This document shows positions 25,052 to 33,992 of a stretch of 59,107 nucleotides of DNA, one piece after another. The notes under the pieces are model-generated. The model searched no databases. It worked only from the letters and a program-made list of their open reading frames with translations, and had not been told where the DNA came from. The stretch is from a virus. Location: IMG/VR virus record IMGVR_UViG_3300024346_000067, positions 1 through 59,107 of that record. One strand, given 5' to 3'. How positions within the stretch are numbered: the stretch's first letter is position 1; each line of letters starts with the position of its first letter. The translations under genes and the position numbers were made by a program.

Positions 25052-26422
25052 TTATTTTTCAGACACAATCTCAAATTTTATTTTATCCTTATAAAAAATT
25101 TCTTCTGAGAATGTTTTACCTTTTATCTCTAAAGTATATTCACGAGGAATAAGATAAGATGTGTTTAAAACAAATGAATTTTCGTTGGTTTTATCGACCT
25201 TAGTCCAATCATGAACGTTAACCTGAACAAGTCCTTCGTTTATATAAATTCGATAATGTACCTCGTCTAATAATACACTTTTTGGGGTGTTAATTGATCT
25301 AAATGTTATCACAATTTTTCTTTCTTCACCTCTTTTTATTTTTTCATTTTGGTTAAGTCCAAAATATTGTATTGAATAACGTTCTAAATCAGTTTGATTG
25401 ACCCCAATAGAAAATCCTGATGAAAGTGGTTTTGGTATGAATTTTTGTACGGTATTATCAAATTGAACACCTTCAATGAATATGTTTTTCCAAACATCAC
25501 TAAAGAATTTTTTACCATCGCAATTAATACCTGATATTCCAAAAGTAACTTTATAAACGCCCTTTCTCACTAATGTTGATGTAATCCCTGTTAATCCACT
25601 AATTGGTGTGTTAGTTGAGTTTAAAATATCAACAGTGGGAACTGAATCTAAATTCACATAATTTCCATTTTTTGTAACATACAAATATAGATTTTGTTGT
25701 AAATCTTCAATAAAATCAAATCTATCATCATCTATTCTATCGTCAAATATTGATTCAACATATGGTTCAAAAAAGGTTTGAGTATATTTTGTGAAAAATG
25801 AGACAGATTGGTCAACTGGTTGAGGTACTAATTGATATGGTACACTAAAGGCCACACCTAAACCATAGTCGGTAGCCCCCGTTAAGACACCATTAACATA
25901 GTTTGTAATGTCAACATCTAAGTTTTCATTACCATTATCAAAATGAGCGGTAGTAACAATGGTTGGGGATGCGTTATAAATACCGTTTATTGTCCAAGCA
26001 CTTAATGTCGTTCTATTGTACCAGTTAGAAGGTCGTTGGTCAAATGTGTTGTTATCTTCATTAAAATCGTAAACTTGGTCATAATCAAAACCATATCCCT
26101 CATCCCAAAATTCAGGTATTTTAAAAACAATTAAATCAAATGAAGTTGCTCTTAATCTACCACTATAACCATTTTGACCAATTAATGCTTCATCACCAAA
26201 AATAGTGTTTGTCATTTTAAGATAATGTTTAGTAGTGTTCAAATTTAAAACCAATTCATCGTTATCTGTTTTGGTTTTTAAATCAGAAAAATCAACTTTA
26301 AATATATATTTAGAAAAACTAGAACCGAAAAATATGTCGGTATTAGGGTTTTTAGACGTATTTGTCTGAGAATCCTTTACAATAGTATTGTTTTTTTCAA
26401 AATATGAACGGAAATATGACAT
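25052..26422 (-). CDS. Virion structural protein, DNRLRE-like beta domain
   Basis: The 456-residue protein is rich in beta strands. Residues about 75-215 (TTLSAWTINGIYNASP, ENLDVDITNYVNGVLTG, YGLGVAFSVPY) resemble the DNRLRE jelly-roll domains of surface and tail proteins. The second half contains Ig-like strands (DSVPTVDILNSTNTPISGLT, VRKGVYKVTFGISGIN, REYTLEIKGKTFSEEIF). It lies next to the gp5-like gene and behind a late element, so a baseplate or tail-fibre-base role is likely. No exact T4 equivalent is recognised. Confidence 0.6.
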   Translation of the reverse strand: MSYFRSYFEKNNTIVKDSQTNTSKNPNTDIFFGSSFSKYIFKVDFSDLKTKTDNDELVLNLNTTKHYLKMTNTIFGDEALIGQNGYSGRLRATSFDLIVFKIPEFWDEGYGFDYDQVYDFNEDNNTFDQRPSNWYNRTTLSAWTINGIYNASPTIVTTAHFDNGNENLDVDITNYVNGVLTGATDYGLGVAFSVPYQLVPQPVDQSVSFFTKYTQTFFEPYVESIFDDRIDDDRFDFIEDLQQNLYLYVTKNGNYVNLDSVPTVDILNSTNTPISGLTGITSTLVRKGVYKVTFGISGINCDGKKFFSDVWKNIFIEGVQFDNTVQKFIPKPLSSGFSIGVNQTDLERYSIQYFGLNQNEKIKRGEERKIVITFRSINTPKSVLLDEVHYRIYINEGLVQVNVHDWTKVDKTNENSFVLNTSYLIPREYTLEIKGKTFSEEIFYKDKIKFEIVSEK

Positions 26423-26432
26423 CTTTTTTATT

Positions 26433-26440
26433 TATAAATA
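26433..26440 (-). promoter_or_regulatory. TATTTATA element (minus strand) before 25052 gene
   Basis: Read on the minus strand it is TATTTATA, ten bases before the ATG. The site is part of a larger palindrome, TATTTATAAATA (26429-26440), so it contains the octamer in both directions. Confidence 0.5.
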
Positions 26441-26445
26441 TCCAA

Positions 26446-28017
26446 TTAATTAATCTTAATTGAACTATTCAACATGTCAGCTTCTAAATTTGAAATTTTG
26501 GTCATTAAATCTATGTAATTTGGGTCAGATTGTATTAACGGTGTTTCCATTAAATGTACGTGACTGGCAAATAGATTGGCCATACTATACAATACCTGTA
26601 ATAATACTTCACCTCTAACAAGTGAGAATGTGTTTGGGTCGATTGACTCCAAATACTCTTCTTGCTTAATTTCGTATTTATTTAACTTTTCAAAAGAAAT
26701 TGGTTTTTTATTTTCAAAATTAGGTGATTTTGCCTCAGTGGATAACATGTAAATTTTATCAGTTATTAATGCTGAAAAAGATTGTTCTAACCCATCAGGA
26801 CCTTTCTTAAGATATGTGTTTTTTACCCTTTTATTTTTTCCTGGAATTGTATAACTACTAACTGAAAAAACTAAACCATTTTGTGGACCAACATTTTGTG
26901 CTAAAATTACTTTACTAAATTTTGCAATTCGATTAGCAGTTTCACCTGATGATAGTTGTTTTTCTTTACAATCTTTTGTTGGTCTGAAATAAAACGGATG
27001 TAAATCAACATCACCTATTGGTAAGGTCCCTCCAGTTAATTCTTTTTTATATGAATTATAAACTTCACTTAATGTTCCTTTCGAGTGAATTGTTTTAAAT
27101 ACGTCCCTTATTAAAACTTCAGGAGGACGTTCATCACTTGAATTTAATGAAAATGTTACACCTGATGTACTACCGTCTAAACTGTTTAATTTAGTTAAAC
27201 CTGAAAGAATTAAAACGTCAGCTAAATTGGTGTTATCGGTTTTATAAACATTTTTACCATAAAAAGTTTTACCTGATGAAATGGCTTCGTTTATTGTGTA
27301 AACATAAAAATCTACGGTTGTTGAATCTCCTGAAAAACTTTTAATATCATATTCAATAATTGACTTTAGTGGTTTTGATTCGATTTCCCATGTATCAATC
27401 GTGTCGGTAACTTGTTGTAAATTCTTATCAAATTTTTTAAGATATAAAGAAGAATTTTTATTTGCTAAGATAGGTTGTGAAACCAATTCCGTTTTTTGTT
27501 TTATTGTGGCTCCCTTTTTTGATATTAATTTACCACCTCGCATCATTAAACCATTTTCGGTGAATATAATATCTGAACCATATTTTCCGTAAACACCATA
27601 ATCCGTGTGTCTAGCAAACGCCCCATCATTTTTAATTAATTCATCCGTATCTTTTTTTGAAATATTTGGACCATGTTTTGCCGCAATACCGTAAGTAGTA
27701 TTCTCAACTTGAGCTGAGTGTGTTTGAGAGTTGTAATCGTGCATTGTTGTAAACGGACCTGCAACATACTCTACGTTAGTAAATTCTTTTTCTGTGTTAT
27801 ATGATAGTAATTTTACAGTTTGACCAATTTCAGGGATAAAATTAATATTAGTTGGTAAAAACGGAATTGCGGTAAATAAATCTTTATCATCCCACGCACT
27901 ATAATCCAATGCCTTTTCCATTTCTCCGGTATATGAACTATATTTAATACACCTAATTCTACCTAAATGTTTTGGGTCCAAATTATCAATACAAACACCG
28001 ATATCAATTATTTTCAT
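26446..28017 (-). CDS. Baseplate central spike protein with gp5-like OB domain
   Basis: The N-terminal 100 residues match the OB-fold of T4 gp5 and VgrG: VCIDNLDPKHLGRIRCIKYS, then AIPFLPTNINFIPEIGQTVKLL. A stretch TDYGVYGKYGSDIIFTENGLMMRGGKLI suggests a following beta-prism-like or spike region. Compared with T4 gp5 there is no sign of the lysozyme domain. The C-terminal 110 residues are helical. It probably forms part of the trimeric tip that pierces the cell envelope. It overlaps the small gene upstream by four bases and lies among other tail genes. Confidence 0.7.
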   Translation of the reverse strand: MKIIDIGVCIDNLDPKHLGRIRCIKYSSYTGEMEKALDYSAWDDKDLFTAIPFLPTNINFIPEIGQTVKLLSYNTEKEFTNVEYVAGPFTTMHDYNSQTHSAQVENTTYGIAAKHGPNISKKDTDELIKNDGAFARHTDYGVYGKYGSDIIFTENGLMMRGGKLISKKGATIKQKTELVSQPILANKNSSLYLKKFDKNLQQVTDTIDTWEIESKPLKSIIEYDIKSFSGDSTTVDFYVYTINEAISSGKTFYGKNVYKTDNTNLADVLILSGLTKLNSLDGSTSGVTFSLNSSDERPPEVLIRDVFKTIHSKGTLSEVYNSYKKELTGGTLPIGDVDLHPFYFRPTKDCKEKQLSSGETANRIAKFSKVILAQNVGPQNGLVFSVSSYTIPGKNKRVKNTYLKKGPDGLEQSFSALITDKIYMLSTEAKSPNFENKKPISFEKLNKYEIKQEEYLESIDPNTFSLVRGEVLLQVLYSMANLFASHVHLMETPLIQSDPNYIDLMTKISNLEADMLNSSIKIN

Positions 28018-28214
28018 TTTACTTGTCTTTTACCTATTTCCGTATTTACGTTATTATATAGTTCACTAATACTTTCCATATGTCTAGTTAAATCGATAAT
28101 TAAACTTTTAGTTTTTTCAAATTCATCATATAATTCTTTTTCAACTAAAAATAAATCACCATTTGATTTGTTTTTAACATCTGTAGCAATATCTATTAAT
28201 TTTTCTTTTTCCAT
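28014..28214 (-). CDS. Small helical protein, 66 aa
   Basis: Starting at the ATG at 28212-28214 gives a short, charged, helical protein (EKEKLIDIATDVKNKS, FEKTKSLIIDLTRHMES). An in-frame extension further upstream would run inside the neighbouring gene and is rejected. It is packed between two structural genes, overlapping the spike gene by four bases, so it may be an assembly factor or minor tail component. No family recognised. Confidence 0.6.
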   Translation of the reverse strand: MEKEKLIDIATDVKNKSNGDLFLVEKELYDEFEKTKSLIIDLTRHMESISELYNNVNTEIGKRQVK

Positions 28215-28215
28215 T

Positions 28216-30102
28216 TTAATGTGTAATACCAAAAGAAGGTCCCGCCAATGGATTTGCACCAAATACCGAAACCTTAGAGTTAGTGTCATGTTCTTTAGTA
28301 TGACCATCTATTATTCCTTTTACAAAATCACCCACTTGACTTGGTACACCAAATTTATCACCTGTGTCAATACCAGCCCCGTTTAAATTTTCCATTGCAT
28401 TCATATATGCTCTGTCGGCACTATAACCATCCCTAAGTGCACTCGTTAAAAGTAAGATTGGAGGGATTTGTATTAAACTTAAAGCACCCATCAATGCGGC
28501 ATTAATTGTGGAGTTAATTAAACCATATAATGTTTCACAATTTGTTAAATCAGTTTCTAATAATTTTGTTAACAACGCAATTAATGAACTTATTATTAAT
28601 ACATATTTTTTTGATTTATTTAGTAAAATTTTAGCAGCAAAAATTGCTAAGAATTCAATTAAATCTTTTTTAACACGAGACCAAAATTCCGCCAAAAACT
28701 TCCAAAAAAGTTGATTAATAATATAATTAAAAAGTTTATGTAATTTTTTCATGATAACTTTAACATCGTTAATTGTATTACCGGCTTCAGAAACTAATTG
28801 TTTATAAACAATAACAATAGGTAAAAAATATTTTGGCGATAATACCGAAGCGATTAAAGCTTTAGGTAGATTTAATATAAATGAACTCAACAAATTAATA
28901 TGGAAATTATCCACGGGTATCGTATCATTAGTTTGATTGTGAGCATCTGCAGCTGCATTATATAACGTTTTAGAAACAACATCGTTTAAATTTTTATTGT
29001 TTGATAAGAATACAAAATCTTCAAAATGGGTAGAACTAATTTCAGCTGTAAAGTCATTACAATCTCTAAATTTTAAAACTCGATTACGTCTATTTGCCTC
29101 ATCATCTAAATCAATTCCTTCTACGTCGTCAAAATCAAAATAAAATTCTGAATCTTGGTCGTTCTCATTAAATTGAGTTGTTGCATTTTGTTTTAATCCA
29201 GTGTCGGGGGCACCACAATTTGCACAAATTTTCTTTAGTAATCTTGTTAAATTATCAAGACCAATATTAAATAATGGTGGTTCACTACCATCGGCGTTTA
29301 TTGTCATTAATACTGCCATTTTGGTAACTCCAGACATATCAATGTTTTCAATGTTACTATAATAGTCATTAAAAAATCCTTGGATTGTTCCTCCTGTAAT
29401 TGCGTTAGTTGGATTAACTTGTAATCCTGAAATATTATATTTTTGATTGTTTTGGTCCCATACAAAATCAAAAAGTGAATCACCATTTTGTGTTGTAAAA
29501 GATTGTGATCCTCCATTAAAACTATTGAATAACATTCTATTCATTTGCTTAAGACCTGTTACCGATGATGATGATTCGTAAACTATTTTTCCCGTACTTG
29601 AAGTTGGGTCCATAGTTAAAACGTTCATGAAATCAAATTCGGTAGGGCTTAATGTAACAGTACTTCCTGTGAATGATTTTTGTGTTCCACAAATACCATC
29701 GCCAGCAAATAGAATTTTTTGAACCCCATCCATTACAATCGTTTTTGAACTTTTTATGGTTTCGTGTGCCGATTCTTGTGTAATTTGTTTTAATCTTTGT
29801 TTTGAAAATGCTCTATCTGAATAGTCCACCGTTGGATTTTTGGGAGCGGTGCCTAAAAACCCTTCAACGGTGTCAATTAGGTCTTGAAATATATCGGTCT
29901 GACTTTCTTTTTTTTTCGCCCTCTTGGGAATTAAATCACTTAAATTTTTTCCATTAAAATTTGGAACTTTTGAGGCCAATTTATCTGGAATAGACCCAAC
30001 AAAAGCTTTACCTGAATCAACTACTTTTTTTGCGTCGTCGTTGATTTTTTTAACGGCATTAATCTTAGATTTAATCTTAGCTTTTTGTTCTTTAATTGAC
30101 AT
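28216..30102 (-). CDS. Large virion structural protein, 628 aa
   Basis: No named family recognised. The N-terminus is basic and helical, residues about 100-260 are beta-rich with Ser/Thr/Gly (SFTGSTVTLSPTEFDFMNVL), a CANCGAPDTG segment has two cysteines, and residues about 400-560 hold several hydrophobic helices (PKALIASVLSPKYFLPIVIVY, LIEFLAIFAAKILL). These could be amphipathic packing helices or membrane segments. The C-terminus is a Gly-rich tail ending FGITH. It lies in the minus-strand tail cluster between the spike and the sigma factor, so a baseplate or tail role is likely. Confidence 0.55.
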   Translation of the reverse strand: MSIKEQKAKIKSKINAVKKINDDAKKVVDSGKAFVGSIPDKLASKVPNFNGKNLSDLIPKRAKKKESQTDIFQDLIDTVEGFLGTAPKNPTVDYSDRAFSKQRLKQITQESAHETIKSSKTIVMDGVQKILFAGDGICGTQKSFTGSTVTLSPTEFDFMNVLTMDPTSSTGKIVYESSSSVTGLKQMNRMLFNSFNGGSQSFTTQNGDSLFDFVWDQNNQKYNISGLQVNPTNAITGGTIQGFFNDYYSNIENIDMSGVTKMAVLMTINADGSEPPLFNIGLDNLTRLLKKICANCGAPDTGLKQNATTQFNENDQDSEFYFDFDDVEGIDLDDEANRRNRVLKFRDCNDFTAEISSTHFEDFVFLSNNKNLNDVVSKTLYNAAADAHNQTNDTIPVDNFHINLLSSFILNLPKALIASVLSPKYFLPIVIVYKQLVSEAGNTINDVKVIMKKLHKLFNYIINQLFWKFLAEFWSRVKKDLIEFLAIFAAKILLNKSKKYVLIISSLIALLTKLLETDLTNCETLYGLINSTINAALMGALSLIQIPPILLLTSALRDGYSADRAYMNAMENLNGAGIDTGDKFGVPSQVGDFVKGIIDGHTKEHDTNSKVSVFGANPLAGPSFGITH

Positions 30103-30479
30103 TATAATGAATACTTATCGGATTTCTTATCTTCGTCAGTGTTAACGAGTCTGTCTAATATTTCTCTATCTTCATCTGATAATGTTAACTTACCCATAGG
30201 TCCTCCACCAGAACCTCCACCTGAAGTTTGTTTAAGTAAAACACTCTGTAATTTAACTAATGAGATTTTCTTCTCTGTACAGTCGTTTAGAATTTTTTGT
30301 TGTTCTTTAATAACAGGACCAATAACGCTCATATCTTCAGCGTCTTTCATGAAACTCATCATTTTTCTCATGATGGTAGATGCGGTGTTTCTGTTTTCGA
30401 CTACATCATTGTATATCTCTTGCATTAACGCCATTGCGGAATCAATATCTAAAGTAATATTGTTTTTTCTTTCTCTCAT
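30102..30479 (-). CDS. Helical protein, 125 aa, possible tail assembly factor
   Basis: The helical N-terminal 85 residues (DSAMALMQEIYNDVVENR, IMRKMMSFMKDAEDM) are followed by a Gly-rich linker and a short acidic helix (LSDEDREILDRLV). The stop overlaps the start of the large structural gene (TAATG), and a TATTTATT element stands three bases before its ATG. This makes it the first gene of the tail unit that runs leftward. No family recognised. Confidence 0.6.
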   Translation of the reverse strand: MRERKNNITLDIDSAMALMQEIYNDVVENRNTASTIMRKMMSFMKDAEDMSVIGPVIKEQQKILNDCTEKKISLVKLQSVLLKQTSGGGSGGGPMGKLTLSDEDREILDRLVNTDEDKKSDKYSL

Positions 30480-30482
30480 AAC

Positions 30483-30490
30483 AATAAATA
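30483..30490 (-). promoter_or_regulatory. TATTTATT element (minus strand) before 30102 gene
   Basis: Reads TATTTATT on the minus strand, three bases before the ATG. It lies between the sigma factor gene and the tail unit, so the tail unit can be expressed separately as late genes. Confidence 0.45.
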
Positions 30491-30493
30491 GAT

Positions 30494-31192
30494 TTATTCT
30501 AAAAACCCAACTAAAATACCGTCATAAATCTTTTTATAACGTTTCATTGCTATTCTAATCTCTTTTGTTGATAATGAAGTCATTTCCCTTAAAGAGAGTA
30601 GGATGAGGTTCTTATTGAACTTATTACCGTCCCCAACTTGGAATATTTTATCAAAATTGCTAAAAATCTCAAGTAAGGCGTAACCTAATTTTTGTTCGTT
30701 TTCGTTTAAATTTTGATTTTCTACGAATTCTTCTAAGTTTGCGGTTAATTTAATTATAATTGCTTGGTAGTCAATAACATGTTCGTCAATAACATATGAT
30801 AAATCCGTACTGTCTTCAACGTCCGAAGAAATGTCATCATATGATACTTGTCTATTCTGTTCTTTGTTATCTTTCTGTATTGCACCCATAAGGTAATTTT
30901 TACAGATTGTACCAAAATAGGAATAAGCCTTTGTATTTTTAGTATGGTCAAATTTATTTATTTTCGTTATTAAAAAAGACATAGTATCGGTGTGAATTTC
31001 ATTAAAATCCATATCTTTTCTATATAATTTATAACGTCTAATAATACTTTCTACCATTGTAATTAATGGGTCTCTTAAATATTCATTGAATATCTTGTTC
31101 TTTTCTGTTTCGTCAGTACTTTCAAGGTAATTGACTACCGCCTTTTCTTGATCCTCACCAAAGTAAATTTTTTGGGTTCTAGGTCTTGGCAT
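30494..31192 (-). CDS. 55: Late-transcription sigma factor (gp55-like)
   Basis: The 232-residue protein has a sigma region 2 pattern: ITMVESIIRRYKLYRKDMDF, then TKINKFDHTKNTKAYSYFGT and CKNYLMGAIQKDN (about 76-110), as in T4 gp55 (185 residues). The rest is acidic and helical, ending with a short basic segment like region 4 remnants (LSTKEIRIAMKRYKKI). It would direct host RNA polymerase to the TATTTATA elements found before virion genes. It is encoded upstream of the tail unit and overlaps the glycosyltransferase stop by one base. The sliding-clamp and gp33-type partners are not seen in this window. Confidence 0.85.
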   Translation of the reverse strand: MPRPRTQKIYFGEDQEKAVVNYLESTDETEKNKIFNEYLRDPLITMVESIIRRYKLYRKDMDFNEIHTDTMSFLITKINKFDHTKNTKAYSYFGTICKNYLMGAIQKDNKEQNRQVSYDDISSDVEDSTDLSYVIDEHVIDYQAIIIKLTANLEEFVENQNLNENEQKLGYALLEIFSNFDKIFQVGDGNKFNKNLILLSLREMTSLSTKEIRIAMKRYKKIYDGILVGFLE

Positions 31193-31971
31193 TAAGTGGT
31201 TATATAGTTTACTTCTCGTTTATTTTTGAAGAAAAATTCTTTTTTAGCTGTGTCTAACCAAAATTTAACTTCGTTTTCTAATAATTTTTTATTTTCGTCG
31301 TTTCTGTAACTCCAAAATAATGAATCTTCTCTCATGTTAACGTGTTGATATCCAATACGAGGTACTGTCATAATTCTAACACCATTGTGTGTTAATCTTA
31401 ATAAAAATTCATAACTAAATGATAGTTTGATATTTTCCTTAAGACTACCATTATCTTTAATAACTTGAGTTCTATATAAACCACCACTTGTTTGGTAATT
31501 TTGAAATTCTAATAAAACTTCATTGTCAATAAATCCTTGTAATTCGGTAAAACCATACGCCCAAGCAGACTCGTTTGTGAAATTAACAAAATTACCTTCT
31601 TGATTTATATCTCTAATGATTGGTAAGAACACATCAACATCAGAATATATGTTTAGATATTCATTCATTGATTTTAACCAAATTGGTCTATACTCATCAT
31701 CAATTTCAAAAATTGAAAACCATTCAGTTTCACATTTTTCAATTCCTAAATTTATTTGTGAACAAAAATCTGTGTTACCTTTATTTTCAACAAATGTAAT
31801 TTCTAATTTATTTGATAAATTATTAAGTTCTTTTTTAACTTTGGTTGGACAAATAATAGATAAAATAACATCATTATGAAAATCCTCAATAGAGGAAATC
31901 GCGTTAGTTAACATTTCTTTGTAGTCACCGTCAATTTTATGAATTGGTAATATTATTGTTATTTTTTTCAT
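31192..31971 (-). CDS. Glycosyltransferase family 2-like protein
   Basis: The 259-residue protein shows the GT-A fold of family 2: KKITIILPIHK at the start, VENKGNTDFCSQINLGIE, and a DxD-type acidic motif in FEIDDEY (about residues 88-94). A later GLYRTQVIKDNGSLKENIKLSFSYEFLLRL-like region (shortened here: SFSYEFLLRL) matches the acceptor side. It would transfer a sugar from a nucleotide donor; the acceptor may be phage DNA, a virion protein or host surface glycan. It is coupled to the sigma gene downstream and overlaps the next glycosyltransferase by four bases. Confidence 0.8.
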   Translation of the reverse strand: MKKITIILPIHKIDGDYKEMLTNAISSIEDFHNDVILSIICPTKVKKELNNLSNKLEITFVENKGNTDFCSQINLGIEKCETEWFSIFEIDDEYRPIWLKSMNEYLNIYSDVDVFLPIIRDINQEGNFVNFTNESAWAYGFTELQGFIDNEVLLEFQNYQTSGGLYRTQVIKDNGSLKENIKLSFSYEFLLRLTHNGVRIMTVPRIGYQHVNMREDSLFWSYRNDENKKLLENEVKFWLDTAKKEFFFKNKREVNYITT

Positions 31972-33035
31972 ACAGTTTCTTCTTGTTTTAATTTTTCTAA
32001 TGCAGTTTCGATTGACTCCACTCTTTTATTTTTTAAAGAATTAAAAATTGATTTAATACTTGTTTTGGTTATTGATGTGTCATAAGGTAATAATGTTTCT
32101 TTCATTTTTTCTTTAACTTCGTCAGTTAATTCAACACCATCAATCCAAGCTAAAATATATGAACCCAAAACATCTACAATTTTATTACTATCATAGGTCC
32201 ACATTCCATTTTCACTTAACCAAGATGGTTCTGAATTAGGAATTTTACCAACAACAGGTACACCACATTTCATAGATTCTAATGGGAAGGTACCAAAGGT
32301 AGACTCATCATCAATCCACAATGAAACCATACATTCTTTTAAATTCATTGCAAATTCATCATATGTCATTTGAACCATGTCTCTAAATGTAATCCATCTA
32401 AGTTGTGGGAATTTTATATAAAACTCAGAAATTAACTTTCTATGTTTTGATCTGTCTCTACAACTGATAGCAACATATGGTTTTAATGGTAATTCAATAG
32501 GTGAAAATTGGTCACCAATAATTGGTGGGATAACATGAACTAAACTCTCAGGGAAATACTCCATGATATATTGTTTAGTTTCTTCTGTAGTTGTAATTAC
32601 TTTATCAAAACCAAAATCACTAAATCTACTTCCGATTGGTAATGTTTCAAACATGTAATCCTTTTCTTGAATTAACATTACTTTTACACATTTGATGTTT
32701 GATAATTGTTGTAATGCGTTTCCGTAATATTCAGGAACAACAACAATATCATCAATTTTTAATTCAACTTTATCGTCTTTAATACTCACGATATCTAAAG
32801 ATGAGTATGTCTCACCCAACCAAGATTTAACACCAACATATGATTTATCTTCAACTAAAATTTTAGCTTCGATACCATCTTCTTTTAATGTTAGTGCCAA
32901 ATCGTAAATGTATTTTACGGATGCTCTTGCGTTATTTTTTGAGTCGTATGTTAAAAAATATACAATACTCTCTTTTGTGTTTAATCTACCTAATGCAGAT
33001 TCTAATTTTTCTATGTTTTCGTTTTTATTACTCAT
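31968..33035 (-). CDS. Glycosyltransferase, GT-B fold (family 4-like)
   Basis: The 355-residue protein has the two-lobed GT-B pattern. The N-terminal half contains IVYFLTYDSKNNARASVKYI; the C-terminal half contains ISCRDRSKHRKLISEF and the donor-binding region FGTFPLESMKCGVPVVGKIPN, the usual E-x-x-x-x-G-x-P-V motif of GT4. The acceptor is unknown. It is encoded directly upstream of the family 2-like enzyme with a four-base overlap, and a third glycosyltransferase lies at 35881, so a multi-step glycan or base modification is plausible. Confidence 0.8.
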   Translation of the reverse strand: MSNKNENIEKLESALGRLNTKESIVYFLTYDSKNNARASVKYIYDLALTLKEDGIEAKILVEDKSYVGVKSWLGETYSSLDIVSIKDDKVELKIDDIVVVPEYYGNALQQLSNIKCVKVMLIQEKDYMFETLPIGSRFSDFGFDKVITTTEETKQYIMEYFPESLVHVIPPIIGDQFSPIELPLKPYVAISCRDRSKHRKLISEFYIKFPQLRWITFRDMVQMTYDEFAMNLKECMVSLWIDDESTFGTFPLESMKCGVPVVGKIPNSEPSWLSENGMWTYDSNKIVDVLGSYILAWIDGVELTDEVKEKMKETLLPYDTSITKTSIKSIFNSLKNKRVESIETALEKLKQEETV

Positions 33036-33324
33036 CGTCTTCGATTAATATTTGGTTTTTTATTAAAGTGTTAAATGCAATTTTAAATGATACTGATGTT
33101 CCTTCTTGGCCAAATTTCCCGAGACCTTCGTCTACTTCATCAATCTCACCTAATATTCTTTCTAAACACATTTTTATTAGTTCATATTTAAAAATGTTAA
33201 TATGAGTTGATTCATCATCTTCCTCTTCATCATTATCAGTTTTATCTACTGCTGGGGTGGTTCTACATTTATCTGTGATTCCGTCGATATTAATGTAGTA
33301 GTTTTTTCCAAAGAGTTCAACCAT
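33028..33324 (-). CDS. Acidic hypothetical protein, 98 aa
   Basis: Not recognised. It has an N-terminal hydrophobic strand (FGKNYYINIDG), an acidic linker (KTDNDEEEDDES) and a helical second half (KYELIKMCLERILGEIDEVDE). It overlaps the glycosyltransferase by eight bases and the upstream HAD-like gene by 79 bases. Such a long overlap is unusual; either this protein starts later or the overlap is real. The clear strand/helix pattern and acidic composition typical of this phage favour a real gene. Confidence 0.5.
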   Translation of the reverse strand: MVELFGKNYYINIDGITDKCRTTPAVDKTDNDEEEDDESTHINIFKYELIKMCLERILGEIDEVDEGLGKFGQEGTSVSFKIAFNTLIKNQILIEDDE

Positions 33325-33896
33325 GGTTCTTGTATTTCAGTTAATTTAGATATTTCTTTTTTATTTGTAAAGTGTTGATTATAAGTTGTGTTGAATTTGA
33401 TTACATCTTTATCTTCAGGACATAAGTCCAAAATATTTTTATTATCGGTAATCCAAACATCACATTTATTCCAATTATTTTCAATTTCATCACTTCTAAT
33501 GAACTTAATATTATTACCTAAAAATCCATTTTTAGATAAAAAGAATAATGTTGCGGGTTTTGCTTTACCCAACTCATCTAATCCAATTAATGTAAAATTA
33601 TGATTTGGGTTTTCATAAATTATTTTATGTAAATCACTAAATGTTGTTGAATAACTTAGTCCTGCGTGACCAAAAATTTCAATCGGATATTCAATAAAAA
33701 GGAAGTAATCAGATTCTTCTTTAGACTCAAATTTATATGAGTTTAATAAGTTATCATTTTGAATTGGTTCAATTACCCCATATTCAAAATTACTTTCTAA
33801 CTTAACATCGTCTGCTAAGTATGCATCATTATAGTGATAATCAAATTTTTGTATTGTGTTTCTTATTACACCATCTATACTAATGAATATTTCCAT
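33246..33896 (-). CDS. HAD-like protein with degenerate nucleophile motif
   Basis: From the ATG at 33894-33896, 216 residues. The start MEIFISIDGVIRNT follows the HAD motif I layout (DxDGVxxN), but the first Asp is replaced by Ser, so the usual nucleophile is missing. NFTLIGLDELGKAKPATLFFLSKNG could be motif II/III and KCDVWITDNKNIL the motif IV acid loop. It may be an inactive or repurposed phosphatase, or a deoxynucleotidase relative. The extra C-terminal 60 residues overlap the next gene. It follows a terminator after phoH, so it probably has its own promoter. Confidence 0.55.
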   Translation of the reverse strand: MEIFISIDGVIRNTIQKFDYHYNDAYLADDVKLESNFEYGVIEPIQNDNLLNSYKFESKEESDYFLFIEYPIEIFGHAGLSYSTTFSDLHKIIYENPNHNFTLIGLDELGKAKPATLFFLSKNGFLGNNIKFIRSDEIENNWNKCDVWITDNKNILDLCPEDKDVIKFNTTYNQHFTNKKEISKLTEIQEPWLNSLEKTTTLISTESQINVEPPQQ

Positions 33897-33935
33897 AGTA
33901 GAAATATACAAGTAAAAAATACATAAGTAAACAAT

Positions 33936-33969
33936 AAACCCACACCATTATGTTAAACGATGTGGGTTT
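33936..33969 (-). terminator. Hairpin terminator after phoH
   Basis: AAACCCACA and TGTGGGTTT pair (9 bp) with a 16-base loop. On the minus strand it is followed by ATTGTTTACTT, a weak T-rich tail, and lies 24 bases after the phoH stop. Confidence 0.6.
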
Positions 33970-33992
33970 ATTAAATGAAATTAACTTTATTG

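Noticed and set aside
28215-28307. Extension of the 28014 gene further upstream
   Set aside because: The added 31 residues lie inside the coding region of the neighbouring structural gene and have a different composition.
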